DNA of 64,000 nt. Origin: Bryum argenteum (lineage: Eukaryota > Streptophyta > Bryopsida > Bryales > Bryaceae). The notes under the pieces were generated by a model, which worked only from the letters and a program-made list of their open reading frames with translations, was not told the DNA's origin and searched no databases. The position numbers and the translations under genes are program-made. Shown here one piece after another: positions 12,619 to 25,609 of this stretch (the stretch's first letter is position 1; every line of letters begins with the position of its first letter). The stretch covers positions 11,945,001 to 12,009,000 of the forward strand of contig CM073325.1 in NCBI GenBank assembly GCA_037043015.1, in the 5' to 3' direction.

Positions 12619-12862
12619 TGTTAAGAGTAGCATGCGATCACCAAAAGTCCATGGTAGATAACAGCAGTCACAGTAACTGTTAAGTATTTCGTGCAGTTTA
12701 ATTGGAGTTAGGGGCGTTACCTACTACCGCCCAACTCTACTTGTGCATGCCTTATCCCTAGCCTAACTCCACTTATGCATGTCTTCTCTCTACCATATAC
12801 TAGAGAATTAGCCCACACGCTATTCACTCTTTTCCTTCATTTTCCCTCTCCCAGTCGTAACA
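12619..12862 (+). repeat. 5' LTR of the copia fossil
   Basis: This 244-bp terminal repeat starts TGTTAAGAGTAGCATGCG and ends GTAACA. It matches 16884-17128 along its whole length with scattered differences. Confidence 0.9.
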
Positions 12863-15800
12863 CGTTATTAGCACGATGAGACTCCACAGCTAATATTGTC
12901 TTCTCTCATTTCTGTTTTTGCAATTTTTTTTCTGGAGACTAGTCTTCAAATACGTGCTTGCATATTTTTCTTCCACCGAAGCTTTTCTCTAGTCTTCTTT
13001 TCTATTGTTCACTTCAAATCTATATCAAGGTCATCCTCTGCTATTGAAAGATAGACATAGTCTCATTTTCTTGTGATTAACGGAGTACCTCTAATGATGC
13101 TCAAAAGCCAGACAGTTTGAGCCCCAAGGTCAACATTCACCCATGCAAGTCGACATTAACGCACCATAGAAGTCCAAGCCTTGTCCACATGCTGGTCTTT
13201 CTTCTCTCTGGTCACTAATAAGTGCTTTCACTGCTTCTTCCCCATTGTTAAACTTCACCTAAGAAAAGGACCGAACCTTATCCCAAACCAGCTGATTCTT
13301 TCTCTTATTTTGGTTCTGCATGTTTTTCCTTGTTATTATCAATTCCTTGCTTCTTACTCCTTCCTCACTTTTTCTTTACTTTTCCTCCTATTGAACCACC
13401 TTCTCTCTGTACGTCCACCTTCCCCACTCTTTTACTTTGTCTACTCCCCCTATCATTTACTTCAAAATTATCACCTTAGTTAGTCACATTGTACTTTTAC
13501 TCTAGTTTCGTAAGCACATGATCCACTAGTTTTCTATCTAATCTTTTACCTTTTTCATACACATTGCTGTGACTATGACAACCTTCCGTGAAACTCGCAC
13601 CCCAGTACTCAAGTTTCATGCACTGAACGCTGATGGGAGTAATTTTCCCGAATAGAATAAGGATGTCTCTGCTTATTTGTGTGCTGACGAGTTAGATGGA
13701 GTTCTCAAATCCTCAACGGCTAAATCCCTGCAACCGTCCTGGAAGTACCAAACTCTTTTGTTCATTCGCCGACACTTGGACCCTTCACTTCGTCAACAAT
13801 ATATTCAAATCCAAGAGTCCGCAAAACTCTGGCAGCAACTACAAGCTCGCTTTAAGCATAGTCAACACTTACTTCTACCGCAAGCACGCAGTGAATCGCT
13901 CAGTCTCCGCGTCCTTGATTTTCAGAATGTGCAGGCATTCAAAACTGAACTTCATCCTCTGGCAGCCCAACTTTGATTATGTGGTGAACGCGAGACGGAT
14001 GAAGAATTGATTGATAAGACACTCTCGACATTTCCTCCAGCAATCGCTATCCTCGCGCAACAGTACCGCAACATGAAGTTTTCTACTTGCTCCGAATTGA
14101 TGACGTATCTGCTCATGGCTGAAAAGCAAGATATTATTCTACTTAAGAATGCCGAATCCCGCCCCCTCTCGCGAGATCCATGCCACCAGGGTGCCTATAG
14201 CACCTACTGTCGTCCCAGACTCCCAACATCTACATCAATCCTCACACCTACAGCCCCTTCGCCAACCACTCCGACGTCCACACCAACACGAGAAGCTCAT
14301 TCCCCGAGGCTGCTCGATGCGATCGACGTTGCGGACGTGCTAGAGGTCGGGGTTGGATCTACAATGGTCGTATCGACCATTATAAGAACAACCATTACGA
14401 CCGTTATTACTATGATGATCACAAGTACTGCAACTGTCAGCCATATAGCTATCACAATGATCGGAACATACCGTATGGTCGTTCCGATCCCAAACAGTCA
14501 AGACAGTCTAACATATCATATTGTTCAGTTCAGTCCACTTACAATCAGGGTGTCTGCCACAAGTGTCGCAGGCTAGGCCATTTTCCTTGCAATTGTCGCG
14601 CCCTTGCATACTTTGTTAACATGTCCCGGGAACTCCAACGTATCAAGGAGAAGAAAAGGAAAGTGCACACCCTTGATGCTCCCTCCATCGTTGACTTGGA
14701 CCTGGAGAATTACATGACTCAACTTCATAGTGCTAGCACTAACTTAGACAGAGCCTTGTTAGACAGTGCGTCAACTCATACCTGACTTTGTGATAATAGT
14801 TTCTTCCAGTCGTCAAGTGTTTTTGGTCTTTGACTGGAATGTGACATTCTGACAATCGCCAGAAGCCAGAACTTCAAATTCTGGGAAGGCCAAGCAACAA
14901 TAGTATTGCCTGAAAGATTCCCCCTCGTTGTAATAAGGCAATGTTTGCCCCTACCGCACCCCAGAGTCGGATCAGCTATCGGGACTTGCGACGTAACGAT
15001 ATCCACATTTCCACTGAGTTGGAAAATGATGAAGACGAGATTCTTGCGCTATACCAGGGCACTAAACGGGTAGCCAAAGTCTTCGCGGGCTCTATAGGAC
15101 TGTATGAGGTCCCCATTCATGCTCTTCGACCAGAACCTCGTATGTGCCACCTCACTGTGCTCCCAAAAGCACAACTATGGCATTGCCGTTTGGATCACCC
15201 TGACATGATAATTTTCCGGCCCATGCTTCTCGTACTTGTCGGCCACCCTCTGAACGCCAGTGATGGAGACAAGAGAGCGGGTAGCATTGCCTGCATATAA
15301 GGAAAGTATGCAAAGCACCCCTTCAAAATCCAAATGGACGCTGCCCAATGAGTTACCACAACGGCTGGAGAGACTCCACGGCGACATCTGTGAGCCAATT
15401 AACCCTTCGGAAGGTGAGTTCTTATAATTTCTTGTACTTGTTGATGCCTCTGGTAGCCATGCTAAAGTTTCCTTGCTTACCACCCGTAACATCGCCTTCC
15501 CGAAAATCCTAGCTATGCTCATCAAGTTTCATACTCATTTTCCCGATATTCCTGTGAAAACCCTGAGAATGGATAATATTAGAGAATTTCAATCCCATAG
15601 TTTTGAGGACTATTGTACCGCTATAGGAATTACTCTCACGTATGTTGTCTACTAAGAACATTCCCAAAATGGTCTAGCAGAGGCTTATATCAAGAAAATT
15701 CAGCTCATTGTGCGTCTGTTGTTGATTCATGCTAATCTACCATCTTCAATGTGGAGTCATGCTGTGTTACATGCTGCCACATTGCTTTGCTACCGCCCTA

Positions 15801-16883
15801 CTCTTCTTCATACCCAAACTTCGTTAGAGCTAATTTCGGGAAAAAATTCCCATCATCCAACACCTTCACATTTTTTGGTGTCAGGTCTGGATTCCGGCAC
15901 CCAAACCTAAAATGCATACCATCGGTGCTCATTGCATTGAGGGAATTTATGCAGATTTTGACTCTGCTAGTAGCAGTTGTTACATAAGACCTCGCATATG
16001 AATTCTTCATAAAGCTCGCTTTGTGAACTATCGATTCACAGAGAATGTCTTTTCTTTTATTCATGCTAGTTTTGTTGAATCCTAATCACTAACTTTCAAA
16101 GCTCCAAAGTTTAGAAACTTCTTCACCTTCACAGTCTCGCTAGTAGAATTCCATATGGCTTCGACTTAGGTCCCCAAATCCTGAGAAACCCCATCTCAGG
16201 GTCCGAACCCCGGAAACCCCATCAAACACCTCTTGCAATATTTAAGGGGTACCGAGGACCTTGGATTACATTACACCAAGAGGGCCAGCACTGAGCTTGT
16301 CGGTTTTGCAGATTTAGGTTTTTGAACTGACGAGGTTAGTGGAAAGTCCCAGACAGGCTACATATTCCTCAAGAACGGTGCACCGGTCTCCTGGAAATAT
16401 GTCAAACAAACCGTGACCGCGACATCGACCAACCACGTTGAGCTTCTAGCACTTCACGAGGCGGCCCGGGAGGCTGTATGGCTGCACACGATGTCAAGTA
16501 CCATCACCGAACAGTGTGGTCTACAAACTCCTCGACTTGCTACCATTTTTTTCGAGGATAATGCTGCTGCAGTGGCTTAGGTTGCCACAAGATTCACAAA
16601 GGATGCTTGTGTCAAACATATTAATCCAACCCTTTTTGGGTATATGCAAGACCTCATCGAAGGTCAACAAGTTTCCATCACAAAGATCAACCCGACATCG
16701 AATATCTCTGATATGCTGACAAAAGCCTTGCCAGCTCACAAACACAGAGCTTTAGTCCAAGCCGTCGGGATGAGAACACTCCATAAGGTCAAATCATAAG
16801 GCAAAACAGAAGTATTCTTTTCTCTTACCCGGGACATGTTTCCCGAAACAGTTTTTAATGAGACTTCTGTGTTTGAGGAGGAG

Positions 16884-17128
16884 TGTTAAGAGTAGCATGC
16901 GGTCACCAGATCGAAGTCCAAGGTAGATAATATCAGTCAAGGTAACTGTTAAGTATTTACTGCAGTTTAACTGGAATTAGGGTCGTTACCAACCACCACC
17001 CTACTCTACTTGTCATGCCTTATCCCTAGCCTAACTCTACTTGTGCATGTCTTCTCCCTACCATATAATGTAGAATTAGCCCATAGCCTATTCACTCATT
17101 TCCTTCATTTTCTCTCTCTCTTGTAACA
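16884..17128 (+). repeat. 3' LTR of the copia fossil
   Basis: This 245-bp terminal repeat is directly preceded by the purine-rich tract GAGGAGGAG and ends TTGTAACA, next to the flanking duplication AATGT at 17129-17133. Confidence 0.9.
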
Positions 17129-17691
17129 AATGTATTGGGATTGAAGAGCTCTGCGATTGAGGATTTACAACAATTATAACGTTCGAATAGATAAAAGAAA
17201 CCAACAGAAAAAATCATGGGGCGAGATAAGGAGGAAGCAGTAGCAACTGACACAATTCTCAAGAAAATACGTTCAAGTACTTCGAGGAGACCATCAACAG
17301 CAATTACAGTTTCAGTAGGCGAACCTACAACAGCAACCATGACCGAGATTCAAAGCAGCTCACTTGATCATAATGTTGCAACTACACAAACACCGACCAC
17401 TAGACTTGTGTTTAAGGTTGATGATCGTGTGAATTTACTTGATATTTATGTGACGTCACAGTGGCAATTGCAAGAATCATATCGCTTCCAGGGCTCGAAC
17501 GGTTGCATAACAGGGTGCAATCACAAGGCTTTTACAATGTGGTTGTAGACGAGGTTGTTGTTGGAAAAGCTCTCTCTATCGTACCGAACAAAGATTATGA
17601 TCCAGAGCAATTAATTGTGCGAGATATTGAGGATACGATGAGCGTGGCGACAAGACCGTATCGCACATATTGGATAGATATAGTTGATTAG
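17129..17691 (+). pseudogene. Decayed coding element of unknown family, right part
   Basis: This is the continuation of the relic at 10040-12618 beyond the copia insertion. Blocks at 17216-17548 and 17461-17691 overlap in two frames. The end reads like a compact C-terminal domain (VDDRVNLLDIYVTS, then VVVDEVVVGKALSIVP and YWIDIVD). The last block ends in a stop at 17689. No known domain was recognised. Confidence 0.45.
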
Positions 17692-18847
17692 CACAGTCAA
17701 GTTTTTACATGCATGTTAATTGAAGGGTTTTGATGATTTTACTACATGATTATATTATTTCATATGTTTTAAATTATTTTTTTATATTTTCATGTCGTAT
17801 ATATTTATCTCAATATGGTTGAATGGAATTATTGTAAATAATAAATTATTTATAGAATAGCATATACACAAAATGCAGAATTAGATTTTTTTAAAGGCTA
17901 TGCATTCCTTACAACTAAATTTTATTATACCAATATGTTTTTACATTATCATTATATTTAAGTTGTTATAACAAACACAAACCCCACTAGGCCATGAGCG
18001 GTTTTCCTCAATGTTGTGTTCTATATATAAACCTTTATTAAAAATTTCATGCTTATTTATAAACTTATGGGTTTTAAAAATTCCAATTGGTATCCGTTTT
18101 GAAACTTTTGGTTAACCAAACTAAGTAAATGTTGATGTTGATAAAATAATATTATGAATTAAGTGTGATTATTATTACTGTACCACCATAGCACGTTTGG
18201 TCCTCAACAAAGACATATATATTTTTTTAAAAGGTTCGTCTGTGAAAATTTAAAAAAGGTTCGTCTGCGAAATTTAAAAAAATGTAATAATATAAAGTTG
18301 GAAAATTTCCAACTTTTCATTCCTCTTGGCTTTTAATTTCTAATTTTTACGTTTTTCTAAAATAGAATTATTTATGAGTGAATCTGTTATGGTGGTACGG
18401 TACTGTGATTGCTAATGCAAGCAAAAATGTTTTTACATTATAATGCACGCTGCAAATAATTTTAAATTACGGAATCATTATTTATATTATGCATCCCTTC
18501 ACAATATATACCAGTGCCAAAATCTATTGAAAATTTAACCTCAAAAATAAGAAAAAATCCACATTGCAATTATTAAGTGACGGGTTTTTAATAATTTAAT
18601 CTCTAAAACTCCATAAAACCCAAAACAGAATTTCACGAATTCGGGCACTCAAGATGAAGAGATTAATAATACTTTTTTTGCCTAAGAATTTTATTGGGTG
18701 TTCCATATACTGCAAAGTGTATGTAGTAAAAAATGCAAAGCCAAATTCCAGTTTTAGAGACTTCATATAAATTTTTTAAGGTTTCAAGTCTAAAAGGGCA
18801 CTTTAGAATTAGTCGCTTTTTCTTTTCTTTTCTTTTCTTTTCTTTTC

Positions 18848-18884
<37 letters not shown>

Positions 18885-19850
18885 TTTTTAGAAATAATTT
18901 TATCACCAAATGACTACTCAAGTTCCAAAGTTGCACAAATCAAGATTTACAATTTTACAAGGGCAACCTCCAGATAGTACAAGAAAATCTTCAAGATTTT
19001 TGGTAATTTTCCAATTAAATCTTTTAAAATTTGACAGAATTCAAGATTTTGGTTTTTTTTTTTTGGTTTTGCTTAAAAATCATAAACTTATAAAGGTACC
19101 TACTCACCATTCACTTCTCTATAAATAAAGTACAATAAACGCGATGCTTGCTCTCCCAAATAGGTATTATTATACCTTCTTCTAGAAAAAATATATAAAA
19201 TTGCATTAAGGTTCAAAAAGCAGAATGAGACTCTAAAGTTTCTAATCATTCTCAACTTAGTTATCTACATGGAAAAAAACATGAGTAGAATGTTTGTGGC
19301 AACAATCATCAAGTCTCCCTTTGCTCAATGTAGACTGTCTCCCAAACAATGCTCAGAAAACGTTTTGCATCAACTTTGAATGTTATGATCTCACAATTGG
19401 TACAAATCCAACGGTCAAAATTCAACATGGTATTTCAAAGAGTAGTTTTCTTTGAGATCTTATGGTTGGAAATCCTTCAAAATTGAAAATATATCAGCCT
19501 TACCTCAGTTTGTTTGGAGATCCAAAAGCGCTTGGACCTTCAGAGGTTAAATGCATGTTTGTGTTTTTCAAAGAAAATCGAAACATCCACTTGGCCAGGT
19601 TTTGTCTGAGCATACACTAAGAGTAGAATGAGGCTAGAGAACCTAATTTTCAATTCAAAATTCTTCCAGAATGTGGAAACCAAAAACTCGGACTCCACCA
19701 ACCGAGAGTGGAACAACCGAGACTGATTTCCTCAAATCAAGACATTCACTTTGATAACAATAGAATGATGTGAAAGTTGCAACATTATTTGCATGAGAAA
19801 GACCTAAATTATGACAATAATAATGAATTTGGCGGATCGTGAAGTCTCCG
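17692..19850. other. AT-rich intergenic DNA with pentanucleotide repeat
   Basis: No gene is seen. A (TTTTC)n microsatellite runs from about 18813 to 18868 and grades into a T tract to about 18889. Near 18192-18202 and 18389-18399 an 11-bp inverted pair (GTACCACCATA / TATGGTGGTAC) may mark a worn MITE. A tandem duplication with AAGGTTCGTCTG lies at 18230-18285. Confidence 0.5.
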
Positions 19851-20593
19851 TTCACGGCGATGATGCTGTGAGCAGCTTGCCCGCCTGCTGCTTTCTGTGA
19901 GCAAGCTCATCTCGCAGCTCGCAATCATCGCTCCAGCTCCATCGCTCTCTTTTCTCTTCCTCCTCGTCCTTGCTCTCTTCGTCTTCTTCGCAACGATCTC
20001 ACTGACCTTTCACTTTCATTGCTCCTCTCAAAATCATCTTCACTTTCCTCTTCAGGACCGTATTCTCACCCGAGCCCTGCCCGTTTCTTTTCCTTAAAAG
20101 CCCGTGATTCGTACCCTGCATCTGTCGCCTTTCTTCTCAATTGGGTCGTCCTCGGATTGTCGAATCTTGTATGATCCTGCTCGTTCCCAAGGAGCTAGGG
20201 TTTGGAGTTTGAAGCAATAGAGTTTCTTTTAACTCTTGGTTGCTGATCTTGAATTTTGAATTGACAGCTTTGGAATCTTTCTACTTCTATCGCTTCTTAC
20301 AATCATCTTTGGTTTTCTCGTATGAATCTCGCAAGATCCCTACTTCGGCATTTTGATACCCCTGCCGTCTCTCGGATCTTTCCTCAAATTGGTCGTGTTT
20401 GGATTTTAAAATCGTGCTCGTTTACGAGAAGCTAGGGTTTGGAGCATTGAAAGAGTAGTTGGGTGAGAGGGTGCTCTTTGAAGTGGCGGGGTTGCTGATC
20501 TTGAAATTGGGAGTAAGAGTGGTGGGATCCCGAGGAAGATGAGGAAGGGGATGAGATAGTGGGAGTGCTTCGGGCAATGCTGGGGCTGTTATC
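19851..20593 (+). promoter_or_regulatory. Probable promoter and 5' leader of the glycosyltransferase gene
   Basis: Composition shifts here from AT-rich to pyrimidine-rich, with many CTC/CTT runs typical of plant 5' leaders. No TATA box stands out and no conserved upstream open frame was found. The assignment rests on position only. Confidence 0.4.
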
Positions 20594-23592
20594 ATGCCAG
20601 GAATGCCAGGGTCCCGGTTTCCCGCGCCCGCTCAATCAACCTCGCAGCGAGTGCTCGTGGTGTTGACGGCGCTCACGGTGTGTCTGGCCCTCTTCGCCTT
20701 CGGACTTCAATGGCGAGGCGGCGATCTGGTGGATTCGGCTCGTCTTGGAGAGCTTTCTGGCGATAATTCTCGTCTTCCTGGTGTACAACAAGATTCGTTG
20801 AACTCGCCTCTCAGTGGCCGATTTGGGACCAGCTCCTCTTCCGACTGCCCTAAAGTCCCGACCCCTCTCATTGGCATGTTCCCGCACCACATCGGCTGGC
20901 AATATGCTATTCAAAGAAAACACACTACTAAGGTGAACTTCGATCCTGTGCACACATGAGGCAATTATCACCGAGGAAGTATTTACAGTCTTCGAAGAAC
21001 ATGACTATCTGGTCCTTTAAAGGTTCCGATTCCTGCATCTAGGGTTGAGGCATTGACTGTGGGCTTTGAACAGATCGCTATTACGTCTAGTACCTCGGCT
21101 GGCCTGGAGCAGATCCTGCCATGGCTATATTATCACCGAACGATCGGTGTCACTCACTTTTTTCTTTTTGTTGAGGGAAAGGCTGCATCCCTGAACTCGA
21201 CATCTGTTCTAGAAGCTATTCCTGTGAGTACTTTCTCTCTGAAAGAACTTTCTTCTTTGATGGTCAAGCTTCTTCAATGTCTTGCTGAATAACGCATTTG
21301 ATGCAACATCTCGACCGTCATTATGTTTGAGTGCAGGGGGTGAAGATCATTCATCGTACTAAAGATCTCGAAGAGAAGCAGGCTAAGAGGTTTGTCACTA
21401 TCATGCAGAGTTCTTATATAGTTATTCTTGCTGTTTTAGGAGGAGAGTAACGAATGATGCAAGCTTACTTTTTGATGGGCGTGCAGTCGGATATGGAACG
21501 AAACTTGGCTGTCGAGCTTTTTTTACAAGCCGTGTAACTATGAGCTTTTTGTGAAGCAGTCTCTCAATATGGAGATGGCCATTGTATTTGCAAGGGTAAG
21601 CCAATAATGCAGTTGTTGATGTTTGTTGTTGCAAGGGTCAAAGACGTTGGTGAGTGTGGTTGTGAGCTTTATTCATTGTGAACTAGCCTCTGGTTCAATT
21701 CAATATTCTGAAAAGGGCTCAGGCTTTTTGGTGTTTTGACAGGAGGTTGGAATCGATTGGATCATTCATCTTGACACTGATGAATTGTTGCATCCAGCTG
21801 GAGCTCCTGAGTACTCCCTACAGCGCTTGCTTAACGATGTTGCTGCAGATGTTGACATGGTGGTTTTCCCCAATTATGTACGTTTCCTTTACCTCTCAAA
21901 TGCTTACCGGCTCTGAGTTAAACTCAGATTTGCATCCTACAGATGACTTTTTCAGTCCCTCGAAATTGATCTTCGAAAAGAAGCTTGAGATTTATAAATT
22001 ACCAAAATCGCTGAATTAGGAAGCTTTTACTACAAATACAAGTTTCTGTTGATTCCATTACACTTCTGAATCAGTCTGTTTATGGAAACTCTTCACCTTC
22101 TTTTCTTTCAACAAACAGAAAATTTGACGTACATAACCAAATTGTTCTGGGAACGCATATTAATTGCTCAAAGGCAAATTATTTCTGAAAGTGGTTCTGG
22201 AGATACCAGATGCGATCGTCAGGAATGAAATCAGTGATTAAGAAGGGCATTGATTCCTCTCACGCACAATAAGGGTTATAAAACTGTTCTAGGCTCGATG
22301 TTCTATAGCTTGACGAGTTATGCACGTTCTTATATTGTAACGTGTTCGTGCGTTTAGGAGAGTGCAATCGAGCGCGATGATATCGAAGACCCCTTCAGCG
22401 AGGTAACCATGTTCAAGAAGAACTACGATCACGTTACGAAAGAGACGTACTTCGGGCTCTACCGAGAAGCTACTCGGGGAAACCCCAACTACTTTTTGAC
22501 ATACGGCAATGGAAAAGCTGCCGCCCGCATGCAAGACAATCTGCGACCCAATGGTGCCCACAGGTGGCACAATTACGCCAAAACACCCAAGTAAGTATGT
22601 CTACACTTCAGTTTTTGTGCTGCAAACCATATCACGTTCGTTGTATAGTAGTCCTGACTTTTGTGCTTGCTTTGCAGTGAGATCAAATTTGACGAGGCAG
22701 CAGTCTTACATTACACTTACACGAAATTCACAGACCTGACATCTCGCCGTGATCGATGTCACTGTAAACCCACCAAAGAGGATGTGAAGCGATGTTTCAT
22801 GCTTGACTTCGATAGGATGGTAAGCACCCAAGCACCCTGCTGTATTGAACCAGTCTTTTGACGAATGTGCACATCTTCTATATTGTATACTAAACAAGGA
22901 GCTCTGATTTCTATGTCAGGCTTTCATTATCGCTTCCACTGCTTCACAAGAGGAGATGAAGCGCTGGTAAGACCCACTACAACAGTTTACGTCTCTTTTG
23001 TGTTGGTAAGAATTTTACTGCCAGCAATACTGAAAGTGTTGTTTATGAATGCAGGTATAGGGAACACGTTGTTTGGACTGATAAGGATCTGAACCTCAAA
23101 CTGATGCGTAAAGGGCTTCTGACACGGCTTTATGTTCCTGCGGTATGACCATTATGACTCTACTTTTGTTCTAGAATACTGCAATCTAATCTTCGCTGCA
23201 AAAAATTTGTGATTCACTATTTAGTTTCCTTTTCTGCTTTTGGTACATGACCTATTGAGTACATGAAAATGTGCTTGTAAATGCTCTTGAATCCTTTCGT
23301 GTTTCTTGCTTTTCAGGCGATCGTTCAAGGTTTGCAAGAGGCAGGAGTGTTCAGCAATGCCGTGCAAGCAGGGCAAGCTCGCCTAGAACAGTCTCTACAA
23401 CAGGATACTGCTGCGTTCAAACGTGGAAAGGTTGACATCAAGCAGATTGATAATAGCAAGGCTACTGAAACTTCTGTAGGAGCAGTTTTGACTGGGCAGC
23501 ATGCAAAGGTTGCTGCCATGCCCCCTCTAGCACCTCCAGGCCTGGAGCACCTAGCCTCAGATTTATTGGCAAAAGCTGCGGCTAATCAATGA
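20594..23592 (+). CDS. Golgi-type glycosyltransferase (GT92/DUF23-like), ten exons
   Basis: This is a putative type II membrane glycosyltransferase of the secretory pathway. Exons 20594-20932, 21023-21223, 21337-21389, 21487-21595, 21743-21877, 22358-22590, 22678-22819, 22920-22966, 23055-23142 and 23317-23592 join without a frame break, giving about 540 residues. A short basic N terminus precedes one membrane anchor at residues 20-39. The catalytic region starts near residue 125, with [19 protein letters not shown], and carries a DxD-type motif, HLDTDE, at 243-248. Further family-like blocks are [24 protein letters not shown] and a Cys-containing [18 protein letters not shown]. The C-terminal 90 residues are Gln/Ala-rich and look less conserved. 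Known relatives of this fold add sugars to cell-wall glycans or glycoproteins, but the acceptor here is unknown. The start is the first ATG after the leader. Confidence 0.85.
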
Positions 23593-25609
23593 TGATTCTG
23601 CTGCTGCTCTTGCAAACAAAGTCGAACAATGTATTGTTGTTTTTTTGTCCCTTTTTTTTCTTTTTTTTCTTTTGGCTAGCACGAGTACGATATTTTCTTC
23701 ACACTTCATTTTTGGACTAAACTGTGTAGAGTCTGTTTTCTATTAGCTCCCTACTCATTGTAAGTATTGTGCCGCTTGTCACGAAGAATGTTCTGAAAGG
23801 AGAAGCTCTGAAATCCGTGAACAAAGTTCATTGAGTAGGATCTGCTTTATAATTGTCTAATTAGTCTACCGAATTTCACCTTACGAAGCGATCACTAATT
23901 GTTATCGAATGTCACCTTACGAAGCGATGTATTGAGTCAAAAAAAGTTCCGTTTTTTTTGTAAAAACAGCATAAGCAAATCAGAGAGTGAGGAATTCTCT
24001 ACGTCCAAATTCTTGAGCACAAATTGAATTCTAGAGCGTTATTATGTTACTTGTTGTAGTATGAGGCTGCGTTTACTTAAGTACAGAATCTATTTTAGAG
24101 TTCAAGTTTTTGTGGTCCATCGAATCAATTGTGATGTTATTTACTATGTTGCTATTGCCTACCGACACACCAACACCTTCAAGGTTGAAGGTTCAAGCAT
24201 CCAGGAGATTTGAAAGTTGGTTATAAGTAAGCCAAATGAGAGTGCTAAATTGTCGATTTGATTGATCCGTATCATTTGTATTTTAAAACCTATAAGTTAC
24301 ATGTGGGTCATTTGTGTGGGAGCAATATCCTCTCATGTAATTGGTTGATCCCAACAAATTTCAAAAAATGAACCAATTGCATGAGAGGCAACTCGAGAGG
24401 ATTTTAGGCCCATGAACAACTTGGCTCTCCATGTAAAGTGTCTCTAGATATCAAGTGAACATCACCCAAGTATTATACAATAAGTGTTACCATACACATT
24501 AAATGTGGAACCGGTGCATTGTGCCGAATGTAGAGGTAAATCAGAATTACAAAATCTGACCTTGATATTGCCAAATCTGTAAAATGCGACCAATTTTGCA
24601 ATTTAACCTTCTTTGTTCATTCCCTTTTGATTGCAATTGTTGGTCTGGGCCTTTGGGCTCATCCCAAACCGATTGCATTGGAGTTTATGCCAAAAGGGGC
24701 CCCTTCTCCTATGCGGAAATCACCAAATGATCTTCTCATGAAGAAAATAATTTATCATTTAGGAGAGGTAGTTTCTTCTGTTTTATTTTGTTTTGCAAGT
24801 GACACTATGATCTTTGGGCGCATGAGGTATCATTTCAAGCAAATTTTTTTTGTAGAAATGTCAAATACAATTTGATTGCAAAACGAATCGACGGATCTCA
24901 AGCTTTTGAATTTTTAAATAATTATGAGCCCCAAATCACCAGAAACTACAAGAATGACCTAATTTTAGATATAGGAGAAAAACAAAAGAATCCAGCTACT
25001 TAAGAAAAATCACGTTGTTTGATTGGAGCTACATAATCAACTATTTAAGGCACGTAGTTTGTTTATTTTGTTTTGTTTTGTTTTGTTTTGAACGTGACAT
25101 TATGATCTCAAGCACGGCCACTAGGATCGAGCCGCACGAGGTGTCGTTGGAAGCATATTCTTTTATAGAGTTGTGAAGAATGATCGGGGTGATGGATTCC
25201 AAGATATTGCATGTCGATATATATAGGGCCCCAAAAAATACTGAAAATTATTTGTATGAGCGTGGCAATGCGGCAGGGGCGTAGTAGTACCTAAAATAAG
25301 ACCTAAATCACCTGCGAAATATCCTGATTCCTGAACATTGGCTTGGGCCTTACTGTACTCGTAAGGAACATTCCAAGAATTTCACTTCTAAAATTTAGAA
25401 ATAACATGCAGATTCTGTCACGATACACGTGGCGTCCACCCATTGGTTTCACCCATCGCAATGACAGCAAGCCAAAAGCAACAAGGGCAGTCCAAGCACC
25501 CTCATTCCAGCTACCAGCCACCCTCATTCTTCCCGCCTGCTGGCCCACTCGTTTGCAGAGCGTGCTCCGGAGTTGGGGTTCAATCGATCGATCGCAAGAG
25601 CGAGCGGCG
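23593..25609. other. Intergenic DNA with hairpin and TTTTG repeat
   Basis: No gene is seen. The first few hundred bases are probably the 3' untranslated region of the glycosyltransferase gene. A 60-nt near-perfect hairpin lies at 24329-24388. A (TTTTG)n run lies at about 25064-25090. Segments near 24787-24850 and 25075-25165 are diverged copies of each other. The last ~250 bp are probably the PHO88 promoter and leader. Confidence 0.5.
24329..24388. repeat. Short near-perfect palindrome
   Basis: Arms CCTCTCATGTAATTGGTT (24329-24346) and AACCAATTGCATGAGAGG (24371-24388) pair at 17 of 18 positions around a 24-nt loop. It could be the remains of a small foldback element. Confidence 0.7.

Larger units (their letters stand above)
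12619..17128 (+). mobile_element. Ty1/copia LTR retrotransposon fossil
   Basis: The element is bounded by two related LTRs (12619-12862 and 16884-17128), each starting TG and ending CA. The flanks carry a near-identical 5-bp duplication (AATAT / AATGT). A primer-binding-like site follows the left LTR, and a purine run (GAGGAGGAG) precedes the right one. Parts seen in order are gag, a CCHC knuckle, a protease region, integrase and RNase H; reverse transcriptase was not clearly recognised. The order with integrase before RNase H is that of Ty1/copia. The element is broken in many places, probably ten or more. By eye the LTRs differ at several dozen positions, so the insertion is old. It sits inside the unknown coding relic. 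Confidence 0.9.

Noticed and set aside
19897-20097. 66-codon hydrophobic frame before the glycosyltransferase gene
   Set aside because: It begins with GTG, not ATG, and lies in a pyrimidine-rich leader, so it is probably not translated.
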